Positions 1 to 8,642 of a DNA stretch of 64,000 bases are shown in pieces. Position numbers and translations under genes: made by a program. The DNA lies in the NCBI GenBank assembly GCA_017397895.1, contig JAFQHP010000032.1:191437-255436 (forward strand), given 5' to 3'. How positions within the stretch are numbered: the first letter of the stretch is position 1; every line of letters begins with the position of its first letter. This DNA comes from Clostridia bacterium. GTDB lineage: Bacteria; Bacillota; Clostridia; Christensenellales; Aristaeellaceae. The notes beneath the pieces were generated by a model. That model ran no database searches, was not told where the DNA came from, and saw nothing but the letters and a program-made list of their open reading frames with translations.

Positions 1-77
1 TTCACCAGCCGCAGGCTCTCTGTGGGATACGATCCATAGCCGTCTTCGTCACAGCCTTTGAATTCAATTGCGATCAT
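1..77 (-). CDS. 5'-partial CDS, unknown product
   Basis: A reading frame runs off the left edge on the minus strand. It starts with ATG at 75-77 and encodes MIAIEFKGCDEDGYGSYPTE and a few more residues before the window ends. A strong purine-rich ribosome binding site (AAGGGGAAGG) lies about 6 bases upstream of the start, which is the main support for a real gene. Only 25 codons are visible and no family can be recognised. It is divergent from the T-box operon to its right. Confidence 0.55.
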   Translation of the reverse strand, partial: MIAIEFKGCDEDGYGSYPTESLRLV

Positions 78-173
78 TTTATTCCTTCCCCTTCCCTTTG
101 TCAACCCTTTTTCCGCCAGTTTTCTATGTTTTATTGTTTTTTCCCTGTTTTTGCATTTTTTTGATATTCCCCC

Positions 174-202
174 TTGACAAACGGTTTTTTCCGTGCTACC
201 AT
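174..202 (+). promoter_or_regulatory. Promoter of the T-box leader operon
   Basis: TTGACA at 174-179 and TACCAT at 197-202 are separated by exactly 17 bases. The predicted start near 209 lies just before the T-box Stem I, so the leader would be transcribed complete. Confidence 0.65.
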
Positions 203-208
203 CACTGC

Positions 209-472
209 TATGTAAATGCGATGACGATGCTACGCTTTCCTCACCGCTTCCAGAGAGCCGGCGGGCGCTGTGAGCCGGCAGCAGGAAGGAAAAGCGGTCT
301 CCCATCCGAGCAGAACAGCCGAAATTCAAGTAGGCTGCTCCGGCCCTGCCCCGTTACGGCTGCTTGAGTGGCTGCGATGGAACACGTTGCAGCAATCAGG
401 GTGGTACCACGGTTTAATTATGTTAAATCGTCCCTGTGGTCCTTATGTGACCGCAGGGACTTTTTATTTTTT
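209..472 (+). promoter_or_regulatory. T-box leader, probably branched-chain amino acid tRNA
   Basis: Stem I carries the conserved AGAGAGCCGGCGG apical element near 251-263. The T-box sequence GGGTGGTACCACGG is at 399-412. A terminator stem (GTCCCTGTGGTC/GACCGCAGGGAC, 430-460) is followed by a T run at 461-472. Uncharged tRNA would pair with the bulge and form the antiterminator. The UGGU in the T-box predicts an A discriminator, which argues against Ser, Gly, Asp, Asn and His tRNAs. Candidate specifiers are CTC (Leu) at 299-301 or ATC (Ile) slightly 3'. I cannot decide between them without a folded alignment. It controls the LeuA-like gene at 496. Confidence 0.85.
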
Positions 473-495
473 CTTATCCAAACGAAAGGGATGAC

Positions 496-1902
496 ATGGG
501 AATGAAGAAAATCTGCATTACGGACATGACGCTGCGCAGGGCTGCTGAAGACAGGCTGCTGGGCTTTAAGGAACGCATTGAGCTGGCCAAGCTGCTGGAC
601 AAACTGAACATCAGCGCCCTGGAGCTGGCACCGCTATCCGGCAGCAAGGCTGACAGCATTTTTGTAAAAACGCTGTGCAGCGTAATTCTCAATACCACCC
701 TTTCCCAGCCCGCCGGCCTGACCCGCCAGGAAGCCGACGCCGCCTGGAACGCCCTGGAAAAGGCCCGCAGGCCCCGGCTTGTGATCGACGCCCCCATTTC
801 CAGCGTTCAGATGGAATACATTGCCCGCAAAAAGCCGCCGCAAATGATGGCTGCCATTGAAGAACAGGTAAAGTACTGCACTTCTCTTTGCAAGGACGTG
901 GAAATCTCCTTCCAGGACGCCACCCGCGCCGAAGTGGATTTTCTTGTTCAGGCCATCAAAGCGGCCATTGCCGCAGGCGCCACCTCCATCACCCTTTGCG
1001 ATACCGCCGGCGTCATGCTGCCCGATGAATTTGCATCCTTTATTGCCGGGCTGTATGAAAAGGCCCCCGAAATGAAGGATGTCTTTGTGAAGGTTTCCTG
1101 CGATGACGGCATGGAACTGGCCGGTGCCAGCGCCGTGCGCGCCTTCTGCCTGGGTGCCCAGGGCGTAAAATGCTGCTTTATCGGCAATCAGGCCCCCCGC
1201 CTGTCCACCATCTGCCACATCCTCAAGGCCCGTGGCGAATCCATCAGCCTGGCCACCTCCGCCAGGATTACCGAGCTGGAGCGCACTGTCAGCCGCATCC
1301 ACAGCCTTCTGGGCAGCGAAATGAAGGAAACCGCTTCTGCCTCCCGGGCGGATGACGCTGCCGTCACCTACGACGCCAACGATTCCCTGACGGTGATTGC
1401 CGACGCCGTGCGAAACCTGGGCTACGAGCTGACGGACGAAGACATGGGCCGTGTGTATGACGAATTTATGGTCCTGGCCGCCAAAAAGCCCGTCACCGGC
1501 AAGGAACTGGACGCCATCGTGGCCGCCAGCGCCATGCAGGTGCCCGCCACCTACCAGCTGAAATCCTTTGTGATCAACTCCGGCAATATCATCACCGCCA
1601 CCGCTTCCCTGCGCCTGATGAAGGACGGCCAGGACATGGAAGGCATCTCCTTTGGCGACGGCCCCATCGATGCCGCCTTCAAGGCCATTGAACAGGTAAC
1701 CGGCCGGCATTATGAGCTGGAAGATTTCCGCATCGATGCCGTGACCGAAGGCAAGGAAGCCATCGGCCGGGCCATTGTGAAACTGCGCTATGACGGCCGG
1801 CTTTATTCCGGCAGCGGCGTATCCACCGATATTATCGGCGCTGCCATCCGGGCTTACCTTGGCGCCATGAACAAGATCGTGTATGAGGAGAAAGAAGCAT
1901 GA
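496..1902 (+). CDS. LeuA-like (2-isopropylmalate synthase family) protein with degenerate active site
   Basis: This 468-residue protein has the LeuA plan: an HMGL-like TIM barrel (about 1-270), a linker, and the LeuA allosteric dimerisation domain (about 335-460, with a GDGPIDAAFKAIE-type segment and GSGVSTDIIGA). Known LeuA enzymes use DTTLRDGEQ, HxHND and GxGERxGN motifs. Here the first reads DMTLRRAAED, HxHND reads VSCDDG and the last reads IGNQAPRLS. The aspartate and arginine of motif 1 survive, but both metal-binding histidines and the asparagine do not. The protein therefore either lacks condensation activity or uses different chemistry. It sits behind a T-box and overlaps the next gene by 4 bases (ATGA), so the two are co-translated. 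The start at 496 has AAAGGG 5 bases upstream; ATG at 502 is an alternative. A leucine-sensing pseudoenzyme is one possibility, as inference only. Confidence 0.8.
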   Translation: MGMKKICITDMTLRRAAEDRLLGFKERIELAKLLDKLNISALELAPLSGSKADSIFVKTLCSVILNTTLSQPAGLTRQEADAAWNALEKARRPRLVIDAPISSVQMEYIARKKPPQMMAAIEEQVKYCTSLCKDVEISFQDATRAEVDFLVQAIKAAIAAGATSITLCDTAGVMLPDEFASFIAGLYEKAPEMKDVFVKVSCDDGMELAGASAVRAFCLGAQGVKCCFIGNQAPRLSTICHILKARGESISLATSARITELERTVSRIHSLLGSEMKETASASRADDAAVTYDANDSLTVIADAVRNLGYELTDEDMGRVYDEFMVLAAKKPVTGKELDAIVAASAMQVPATYQLKSFVINSGNIITATASLRLMKDGQDMEGISFGDGPIDAAFKAIEQVTGRHYELEDFRIDAVTEGKEAIGRAIVKLRYDGRLYSGSGVSTDIIGAAIRAYLGAMNKIVYEEKEA

Positions 1903-4403
1903 AATTTTCATTTTCCACCAAAGGTTGGCATAACGTCTCCTGGCGAGAATTTGTAGACGCTGCTGCCGAGCTTTCTTTCGACGGTATCGAAATTCACAAT
2001 CTTTATGCCCCCGCTATGGCGGAAAAAAGCTGCCCTGCCGATCAGCAGGCCGGCGCTGCCACCTATCGTGCCCTGTTTGACAAAAAGCTGTCCATTCCCT
2101 GCATCAACACCACCGCCGACATTGCCGATGCTGCTGCTTATGACAAAGTGATGGCGGAAATTGATGCCTGCATTGAAGCAGCTGTCCGGCTGAAGGCCCC
2201 CTTTGTGCGGCTGCACACTGTGATGGATAAGGCTGCCTACAGCGAAGAAGCGGTACGCAGCGTATTGGAAAAGGCTCTGTCCAAGGCTGAAAACGCCAGG
2301 GTGGTACTGCTGATTGAAACCATGGGCGCTTATGCCGATACCGCCCTTTTGCGGGATTTGCTTGACAGCTACGCTTCCGACACCCTGGCCGCCCTTTGGG
2401 ATATGCACGAAACCTATATGCTGCAGGGCGAATCCAGCCAGCAGACCATCACCAACCTTGGCGCCTACATCCGCCATGTGCACATCAAGGACTCCCTGAA
2501 AAACGACGACGGCACCATCGCCTACCAGCTGATCACCGAAGGCCAGATGCCCCTGGAACAGATGGTGACTGCCCTGGATTCCGTCAATTACGACGGCTTC
2601 ATCTCCCTGGAATGGGATCCCAAATGGATGGATGAATTGAACGATATCACCATCATCCTCTCCCATTTCATCAACACCATTTCTTCCATCGGCCCCAAGG
2701 AAGAAACCAAGTCTCTCTATTTCAACAATGCCCACACCGGCAATTTCGTCTGGCAGAAGGAAAGCCTCATTTCTCTTACCTTCTCCCAGGTGCTGGACCG
2801 GATGGTGGAAGAATTCCCGGACCAGTACGCCTTCAAATATACCACGCTGGATTACACCCGCACCTATGCCCAGTTCCGGGATGATGTGGATAACTGCGCC
2901 CGTGCCCTCATTTCCATGGGCGTCACCGCCGGCACCAAGGTAGCCGTATGGGCCACCAATATCCCTGCCTGGTACATCACCTTCTGGGCTGCCACCAAGA
3001 TCGGCGCCATTCTGGTGACGGTGAACACCGCCTACAAAATCCATGAAGCGGAATATCTGCTGCGCCAGAGCGATACCCACACCCTGGTGATGATCGAATA
3101 CTGCCAGGACTCCCCCTATGCCGATATCATCCAGGAATTGTGCCCCGAATTGAAGAGCACCACTCCCGGTTCTCCCCTTCATGCCAAGAAGCTGCCTTTC
3201 CTTCGGAACGTCATCACCGTGGGCTTCAAAATGCCCGGCTGCCTCACCTGGGAACAGATGATGGATCGTGCCTCCTCCGTGCCCATGGAAACGGTGACCC
3301 GCATGGCCGCCAAGGTGGACGTTCACGATGTGTGCAACATGCAGTACACCTCCGGCACCACCGGCTTCCCCAAGGGTGTTATGCTTACCCATCACTCCGT
3401 TGTCAATAACGGCAAGTGCATCGGCGACCGGCTGGATCTTTCCACTGCTGACAGGATGATGATCCAGGTGCCCATGTTCCATTGCTTCGGCATGGTGCTT
3501 TCCATGACCGCATCCATGACCCACGGTGCCACCATCTGCCCCATGCCCTACTTCAGCGCAAAGAACAGCCTGGCCTGCATCAATCAGGAGCGCATCACCT
3601 GCTTCAACGGTGTGCCCACCATGTTCATCGCCATGTTCAACCATCCCGACTACCGCAAAACGGATTTCTCCCACATGCGTACCGGCATCATGGCCGGCGC
3701 CGGCTGCCCGCCGGAACTGATGCGCCGCGCTGCTCAGCCCGATGAAATGAACATGCGCCAGATTCTTTCCGTCTACGGCCAGACGGAAGCCTCCCCCGGC
3801 TGCACCATGGGCGAAGTGAGCCAGTCCCTGGACGACCGGTGCGAAACCGTTGGTTATGCCTTCCCCCATGTGGAATGCAAGGTGATCGATCCCGAAACCG
3901 GGCTGGACTGCCCCGATAACGTCAACGGCGAATTTGTTGCCCGAGGCTATAACGTGATGAAGGGCTATTACAAAATGCCCGACGCCACCGCCGCCACCAT
4001 CGACAAGGACGGCTGGCTCCACTCCGGCGACCTGGCCTGCCGCACCCCCGAAGGCAATTACCGCATCACCGGCCGTCTGAAGGACATGATCATCCGCGGC
4101 GGCGAAAACATCTATCCCAAGGAAATCGAAGAATTCATCTACACCCATCCCAAGGTCCAGGACGTGCAGGTCATCGGCGTACCGGATAAGCAGTACGGTG
4201 AAGAAATCTGTGCCTGCATCATCCTCAAGGACGGCGAAACCATGACCGTGGAAGAGATGAAGGCTTTCGTGCTCTCCCACATGGCCAAGCATAAAGTTCC
4301 CCGGTATGTGGACTTTGTGGATTCCTTCCCCATGAACGCCGCCGGCAAGATTCTCAAATACAAAATGCGCGAAGAAGCCGCAAAGAAGTTCTGCCAGGCT
4401 TAA
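1899..4403 (+). CDS. Fusion of xylose-isomerase-like TIM barrel and acyl-CoA synthetase
   Basis: The 834-residue protein joins two families that are normally separate. Residues 1 to about 275 form an AP-endonuclease-2/sugar isomerase TIM barrel with plausible metal residues (IETMG, WDMHET, HVHIKD, LEWD). Residues about 285-830 are a complete AMP-forming acyl-CoA synthetase: YTSGTTGFPKG near 482, YGQTEASP near 626, GWLHSGD near 705, GRLKDMIIRGGENIYP near 725, and the catalytic-lysine region AAGKILKYKMR near 816. The ligase half would activate a carboxylic or fatty acid with ATP and CoA; chain length is unknown. The barrel substrate is unknown. The start overlaps the stop of the LeuA-like gene, and a terminator follows directly, so this is a two-gene T-box operon. 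No stop or frameshift separates the halves. Confidence 0.85.
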   Translation: MKFSFSTKGWHNVSWREFVDAAAELSFDGIEIHNLYAPAMAEKSCPADQQAGAATYRALFDKKLSIPCINTTADIADAAAYDKVMAEIDACIEAAVRLKAPFVRLHTVMDKAAYSEEAVRSVLEKALSKAENARVVLLIETMGAYADTALLRDLLDSYASDTLAALWDMHETYMLQGESSQQTITNLGAYIRHVHIKDSLKNDDGTIAYQLITEGQMPLEQMVTALDSVNYDGFISLEWDPKWMDELNDITIILSHFINTISSIGPKEETKSLYFNNAHTGNFVWQKESLISLTFSQVLDRMVEEFPDQYAFKYTTLDYTRTYAQFRDDVDNCARALISMGVTAGTKVAVWATNIPAWYITFWAATKIGAILVTVNTAYKIHEAEYLLRQSDTHTLVMIEYCQDSPYADIIQELCPELKSTTPGSPLHAKKLPFLRNVITVGFKMPGCLTWEQMMDRASSVPMETVTRMAAKVDVHDVCNMQYTSGTTGFPKGVMLTHHSVVNNGKCIGDRLDLSTADRMMIQVPMFHCFGMVLSMTASMTHGATICPMPYFSAKNSLACINQERITCFNGVPTMFIAMFNHPDYRKTDFSHMRTGIMAGAGCPPELMRRAAQPDEMNMRQILSVYGQTEASPGCTMGEVSQSLDDRCETVGYAFPHVECKVIDPETGLDCPDNVNGEFVARGYNVMKGYYKMPDATAATIDKDGWLHSGDLACRTPEGNYRITGRLKDMIIRGGENIYPKEIEEFIYTHPKVQDVQVIGVPDKQYGEEICACIILKDGETMTVEEMKAFVLSHMAKHKVPRYVDFVDSFPMNAAGKILKYKMREEAAKKFCQA

Positions 4404-4411
4404 ACGCATCA

Positions 4412-4440
4412 AGCCCACAGGCAATTCCTGTGGGCTTTTC
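4412..4440 (+). terminator. Intrinsic terminator of the T-box operon
   Basis: A 10-bp stem (AGCCCACAGG/CCTGTGGGCT, 4412-4421 and 4427-4436) with a 5-base loop is followed by TTTTCTGT. Confidence 0.8.
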
Positions 4441-4461
4441 TGTAACAGAAAGAAGGTTCTT

Positions 4462-5280
4462 ATGACCGATTTTGATAAAATCCGCAGCTATTACAGCATG
4501 TTCAATGAAAACGGCCGCCTTTTTGCTGACCCCAGCGGGCAACTGGAATTCATGATGACCATGAAAAAGCTGCGCCGATTTTTACAGCCTTCATCCATCC
4601 TTCTGGATCTTGGCGGTGCGTCCGGTGCCTACACTTTCCCTCTGGCCAGGGAGGGCCACACCCTGTATCTGGCAGACCTTTCCCCTGCCCTGATTCAGCA
4701 GGCAAAGGATAAACTGGCAGCCGATCCCACACACGGCATCCGCTCATGCGATGTGGTCAATGCTTTGGATCTGAGCCGCTATCCGGATGGCATGTTCGAT
4801 GCCGTATTGCTCTTTGGCCCTCTGTATCACTTGCTGGCCGAAGAGGAAAGACAGCAATGTGTCCGGGAGGTGCATCGGGTGCTGCGTTCAGGCGGACAGG
4901 TGTTTGCCGCCTTTATCCCCAAGCTTTCCGGCGCCATTGCCATTGTGGACAGGGCCTGCTTTGCACCGCATCAGGTGAACAGGGAAAATTTGCGCCATGT
5001 GTTCCGGACAGGCCAGTTCATCAACAATGCCTCCACCGGCTTTCAGGAAGGGTACTACCCCACATCCGATGAAATCGTATCCCTGTTCGGTACAAATGGC
5101 TTTGAAAAAACGCATCTGTCCTCCATCCGGGGCTTTGCCTACGAAAAGGAAGAAGCAATTTTCAGCCTTCAGGATGAAGCTGTGCGCAGCGAAATCCTTG
5201 CTTTGGCAGAAGAAACCAGCGAAGACTCTTCGATCATCGAAACCTGCGGCCATGCCCTGTATATCGGCAGAAAATCCTAA
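4462..5280 (+). CDS. Class I SAM-dependent methyltransferase
   Basis: The 272-residue protein has a Rossmann methyltransferase core. Motif I (LLDLGGASGAYTFPLA, near 46-60) binds SAM, followed by an acidic LADLS at the end of strand 2, a LLFGPLYHL motif IV region, and LRSGGQVFAAF as the post-motif strand. The FGPLYHL segment is typical of small-molecule or ubiquinone/menaquinone-type methylases, but the substrate cannot be read from sequence. It lies after the terminator of the T-box operon with its own AGAAGG ribosome binding site, so it is probably an independent unit. It converges on the GNAT gene and shares a terminator with it. Confidence 0.8.
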   Translation: MTDFDKIRSYYSMFNENGRLFADPSGQLEFMMTMKKLRRFLQPSSILLDLGGASGAYTFPLAREGHTLYLADLSPALIQQAKDKLAADPTHGIRSCDVVNALDLSRYPDGMFDAVLLFGPLYHLLAEEERQQCVREVHRVLRSGGQVFAAFIPKLSGAIAIVDRACFAPHQVNRENLRHVFRTGQFINNASTGFQEGYYPTSDEIVSLFGTNGFEKTHLSSIRGFAYEKEEAIFSLQDEAVRSEILALAEETSEDSSIIETCGHALYIGRKS

Positions 5281-5296
5281 TAAAGCCACGCAGTCA

Positions 5297-5333
5297 AAAA
5301 CCCTCCGCAATATTCATGCAGAGGGTTTTTTTT
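5297..5333. terminator. Bidirectional terminator between convergent genes
   Basis: AAAACCCTC...GAGGGTTTT forms a stem with A-rich 5' and T-rich 3' flanks, so it can stop transcription from both the methyltransferase (plus) and the GNAT operon (minus). Confidence 0.75.
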
Positions 5334-5823
5334 ATATGTTCTTTTTCAGAAAACCGCAGGTGAAGGGAAACCGATCAAATTTCTTGGTGCCAAGATGTAC
5401 AAAACCATATTTTTCATACCATGCCCGCAGCACCTTGTTTTCCTCCACGATGCCAATATTTACCTGGGTACATCCAAGTTTCTTTGCCGCGTCAAACGCA
5501 TGCTGCATCAGTGCTTCGCCAATGCCCTTGTGCCTGTATGACGGAAGCACGCACAGGTTGCTCATTTCGCACTGATTGTTTTCCTGCAGCATCAGTGAAT
5601 AGTAGCCCACCATCTTATCGCCGTCAAAATACCCGTACATGGGCCGTTCTTCCCCATACATGTGCCATTTCAGGCGTTGTTCGTCGGTGACAAAGGCAGT
5701 AAACCCGGGAGCATTTTCCTCCGTAAAGCCAAAGGCATCCGCCACTGTCCGGAAACTTTCCCTGATGACCTGCACACATTCTGCAATGTGCGCTTCAACC
5801 ACTTTTCTGATCATTTTTATCAT
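5332..5823 (-). CDS. GNAT family N-acetyltransferase
   Basis: The 163-residue protein has the GNAT fold. NLCVLPSYRHKGIGEALM (about 89-106) carries the acetyl-CoA pyrophosphate-binding R-x-x-G-x-G/A signature. A C-terminal ARAWYEKYGFVHLGT-like segment is typical of the family. The acceptor is unknown. The ATG at 5821-5823 has AGGG about 6 bases upstream; an in-frame ATG at 5812-5814 is an alternative. It is the last gene of a minus-strand run after GH20 (15-base gap) and ends in the shared terminator. Confidence 0.8.
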   Translation of the reverse strand: MIKMIRKVVEAHIAECVQVIRESFRTVADAFGFTEENAPGFTAFVTDEQRLKWHMYGEERPMYGYFDGDKMVGYYSLMLQENNQCEMSNLCVLPSYRHKGIGEALMQHAFDAAKKLGCTQVNIGIVEENKVLRAWYEKYGFVHLGTKKFDRFPFTCGFLKKNI

Positions 5824-5838
5824 TCCGTTCCCTGTTGT

Positions 5839-7410
5839 TTACTCAAAGATATGGTAAATCACATTGGCGCTGACGGCCATGGGCCAGTTGGTATACCAGT
5901 CGGTATCCGCAGGAAGGATTTCTTCTTCCAATTCCGGAATGTTGTCCGTCTGGCCGGTGAGGTAGGCGGAAATGGTGCGCTTTACATGCTCCATACGCCG
6001 CATTACGCCGCCCAGCCGCAAATCCTGAATATCGAAGCCGTGGGGCTTGTTTTCCATCATCCACTGATTTTCAAAGGCGGTGTAGAATTCTTCCAGCTTT
6101 TCCTTGATGGTTTCGCATTCCATCATGCAGGCAATCAGCGCCTTATGGTCCTTTTGCTGATAGGCACCTCTCAGCCGCACGCCAAAGCCGTATTTCAGCG
6201 CCATCAGGCGGCACAGCTTTTGCTGGGTATCGAACAGATGCCCGAAGGCCGGGTGACTCTTCCCCTCCTCCAGTGCGGCTGCGGCATCCATATACCGCTT
6301 GCCGCCGTCCGGCAGCACCCCTTCATCATGGATACCCAGCAAGGGATCGTTGTAGAGCATTTTCTTTTCGGCGTTGTTGAAATCCCGTTCCTTTTCCGGC
6401 GTGCCGGGCAAATCCAGCTTCATGAACAGATCAAAGGAATAGCCGAACTTCTTTTCAAAGCCCGCTTTGATCTTTTCCATGTCCTCTTCGCCCCGGGCCA
6501 GTTGTGCGGCATAGTATACAGCAGGCAGCACATTGAACCGGCTGCCTTCCGCACCGTCATCCCCCCACAGGGTGAAAAAGACATTCTTCACCTGCTTCTC
6601 ACGACACACCGGCATGGACGCATCGGCCGTCTGCATGGAAAAATGATTGTGAGGCGTAAAGCCGCACCAGTTCCATATTCCCCCTGCAAACCAGGTATCG
6701 TCGCAAATTTCATGATAGCCGTCCAGCATCTGCCGGTAATGCTCCTGCTCCCTGGAATTATAATCCCAGTATATCAGCTTCACATTGTGGGGAATTTTCT
6801 CCTTCACGTCGGATACATCCAGCCCCTGTTCCTTCAGGTAGAAGAACATATCCCCCCACATGATCAGCGTCTGGTTGTATTTTTCAGCAATCTTTGCCAC
6901 CTTCTGCACATGCCGCAGCAGCATCTCCGTCCGGTTCTGATAGCCATTCTTTTTCAGGTACTTGCCAAGGCCCATGAACATGGCTTCGTCCATGCCCACA
7001 TTCACCGTACGGCTTTCAAAGCATTGGTCGCAGGTGCGCAGCATATCGTCAATCAGCCGATAGGTTTTTTCATCGTCCAACAAGAGAATATCATGGCAGT
7101 CGTGAATGTCATCATACACGGGCCAGCGGAAAATGCTGCGCAGATGGGCCAGGGTCTGGATACAGGGAATCAGCTCTATGCCCTTTTCCTTGGCATAGGC
7201 GTCCATTTCCTTCAGTTCATCCCTTGTATACCTTCCCCGCAGATAGCCGAAATGGGGATGCCCCTCCATTTCGTAGGTATCTTCGGTGTAGAGCATCAGG
7301 CAGTTATAGCCCATGCCTGCCGTCAGATCGATCCATTGCTTCACCGCTTCCTTCTTCATCACCGCATTGCGGCTGCAATCGATCATGGTGCCCAGCCGTT
7401 CAATGGCCAT
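5839..7410 (-). CDS. GH20 family beta-N-acetylhexosaminidase-like protein
   Basis: The 523-residue protein resembles cytoplasmic GH20 exo-hexosaminidases of the pneumococcal GH20C type. The strand-4 catalytic pair is D141-E142 within VNVGMDEAMFMGLGKYL; E would be the general acid and D would orient the substrate acetamido group. A C-terminal helical region follows the barrel. No signal peptide is visible, so it probably acts inside the cell on imported GlcNAc/GalNAc oligosaccharides. The start has AAAGGAGG in good position. The gene follows the LmbE deacetylase by 17 bases, so an amino-sugar deacetylase and a hexosaminidase are probably co-expressed. Substrate specificity is inferred from family only. 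Confidence 0.82.
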   Translation of the reverse strand: MAIERLGTMIDCSRNAVMKKEAVKQWIDLTAGMGYNCLMLYTEDTYEMEGHPHFGYLRGRYTRDELKEMDAYAKEKGIELIPCIQTLAHLRSIFRWPVYDDIHDCHDILLLDDEKTYRLIDDMLRTCDQCFESRTVNVGMDEAMFMGLGKYLKKNGYQNRTEMLLRHVQKVAKIAEKYNQTLIMWGDMFFYLKEQGLDVSDVKEKIPHNVKLIYWDYNSREQEHYRQMLDGYHEICDDTWFAGGIWNWCGFTPHNHFSMQTADASMPVCREKQVKNVFFTLWGDDGAEGSRFNVLPAVYYAAQLARGEEDMEKIKAGFEKKFGYSFDLFMKLDLPGTPEKERDFNNAEKKMLYNDPLLGIHDEGVLPDGGKRYMDAAAALEEGKSHPAFGHLFDTQQKLCRLMALKYGFGVRLRGAYQQKDHKALIACMMECETIKEKLEEFYTAFENQWMMENKPHGFDIQDLRLGGVMRRMEHVKRTISAYLTGQTDNIPELEEEILPADTDWYTNWPMAVSANVIYHIFE

Positions 7411-7427
7411 CTGCCCTTCCTCCTTTA

Positions 7428-8621
7428 TCAGTCAATGTTTTCAAACAGATCGTTCATTCCTGTATCCGGGCCCACAGTGGAATAGTAAAGCCCGAAGAGG
7501 GAATTGTCGTATGCGCCGAAATCCTCCACCGCATAAGTGCCCGTCACATACTGGCTCTGGTGCAGTTCAAAGGCTTCGGAAGTGATTTCGTGGATGGTTT
7601 TACCATCAAAGGCTTCCATGGGAATGCGCCAGTCAAAGTCAATCTGCCCCAGCTCCCCTTCATAGAGGTGAATGTATGCTTTTTTCACCTGCCATACGCC
7701 GTATTCCTTGGCGGAAGCAGGGTATTTTTTCGGATCGGCCGCATATTCAACACACTTTTGCACCGCATAGCAGCAGGCCTTGTGGGCGCCGTGGCCGTAT
7801 TCGCCATCCACATCGTGGGTGACAATCACGTCCGGCTGATATTTGCGGATCATTTCCGTTACATATTCCAGCAGCTTCTCTTCGCCCCAGATGTTCAGGC
7901 ATTCCTTTTTGCCCATGGTATACTTATCCGGGAATTTACCGCCGGGAAGCTCAGGATACGCCCTTACGCCGCAGTGCCACAAGCCGTTGAGCAGTTCCGT
8001 CTTCCGGTAGCCCGCCATGCGCACCACATGCACGTCAATGACGTTCTTTTCCTCCACCGTGTTGTAGTAGGGAATCACGCCGCCCATGAACAAGAGTTCA
8101 TCGTCCGGATGGGCCGTCAGAACCATCAGGTCCGCCTTGCCTTCAAAGGGCTGCCACCGCTGCACCCAGGAGGGCACCTCCCCTTCCGAAAACACATACA
8201 GCTTGATGATGCCCATCTGCACGTCCTTACGCACGCTTTGCACCCTGAAATGGGTCAGGGGCTCGTCAAAGGAGATGTACTGGTTGAAGTATTTATCGGT
8301 ACAGGTTTTCACATCCACCCATTCCTTTTCTCCTTCGCCCGGCACCTGAATCACCACATCCACCGGTTCCTGGCCCCACTGGATATATACGCCCTGGCAG
8401 GGAGAATCCTCTTTGGTGGTCACCTCAACAAAGCCGCCCTTGAACACGGTTTCCCACATGGTGCGGTTGATATCGTCCAGCATTTTCTTTTTGTCATCGC
8501 CGTAAATACTCACTTTGATCTTGCATTCCGCCGCAATGTCCCTGGCTTCTTCCGCTTTTGCGAAGACAACTGTGCCCATCATCAAAAGCAGCAATAACCC
8601 CCATGCAATAAACCGCTTCAT
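7428..8621 (-). CDS. Exported PIG-L/LmbE family deacetylase
   Basis: The 397-residue protein starts with a signal peptide (MKRFIAWGLLLLLMMGTVVFA). Residues about 30-160 form a beta-rich N-terminal domain of unknown function. The LmbE domain follows with zinc ligands H171 and D174 in LTAHPDDELLFMGG, and H277/H280 in YGHGAHK. LmbE enzymes hydrolyse N-acetyl groups of amino sugars. Export suggests a wall or extracellular glycan target, in contrast to its cytoplasmic GH20 neighbour. It lies 21 bases after the M16 peptidase gene and 17 bases before GH20, in one apparent operon. Confidence 0.85.
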   Translation of the reverse strand: MKRFIAWGLLLLLMMGTVVFAKAEEARDIAAECKIKVSIYGDDKKKMLDDINRTMWETVFKGGFVEVTTKEDSPCQGVYIQWGQEPVDVVIQVPGEGEKEWVDVKTCTDKYFNQYISFDEPLTHFRVQSVRKDVQMGIIKLYVFSEGEVPSWVQRWQPFEGKADLMVLTAHPDDELLFMGGVIPYYNTVEEKNVIDVHVVRMAGYRKTELLNGLWHCGVRAYPELPGGKFPDKYTMGKKECLNIWGEEKLLEYVTEMIRKYQPDVIVTHDVDGEYGHGAHKACCYAVQKCVEYAADPKKYPASAKEYGVWQVKKAYIHLYEGELGQIDFDWRIPMEAFDGKTIHEITSEAFELHQSQYVTGTYAVEDFGAYDNSLFGLYYSTVGPDTGMNDLFENID

Positions 8622-8642
8622 CTGTAACTCACTACCCTTTTG

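Noticed and set aside
634..1911. Long antisense ORF (about 425 codons) opposite the LeuA-like gene
   Set aside because: The sense gene has clear LeuA homology and a T-box. The antisense frame is open because of GC-rich third positions.
1908..4424. 838-codon antisense ORF opposite the TIM-ligase fusion
   Set aside because: The sense strand encodes complete known domains. The antisense protein is rich in Gly, His and Val with no recognisable motif.
5662..7485. 607-codon plus-strand ORF opposite the GH20 gene
   Set aside because: The minus-strand GH20 protein has the catalytic DE pair and a good ribosome binding site.
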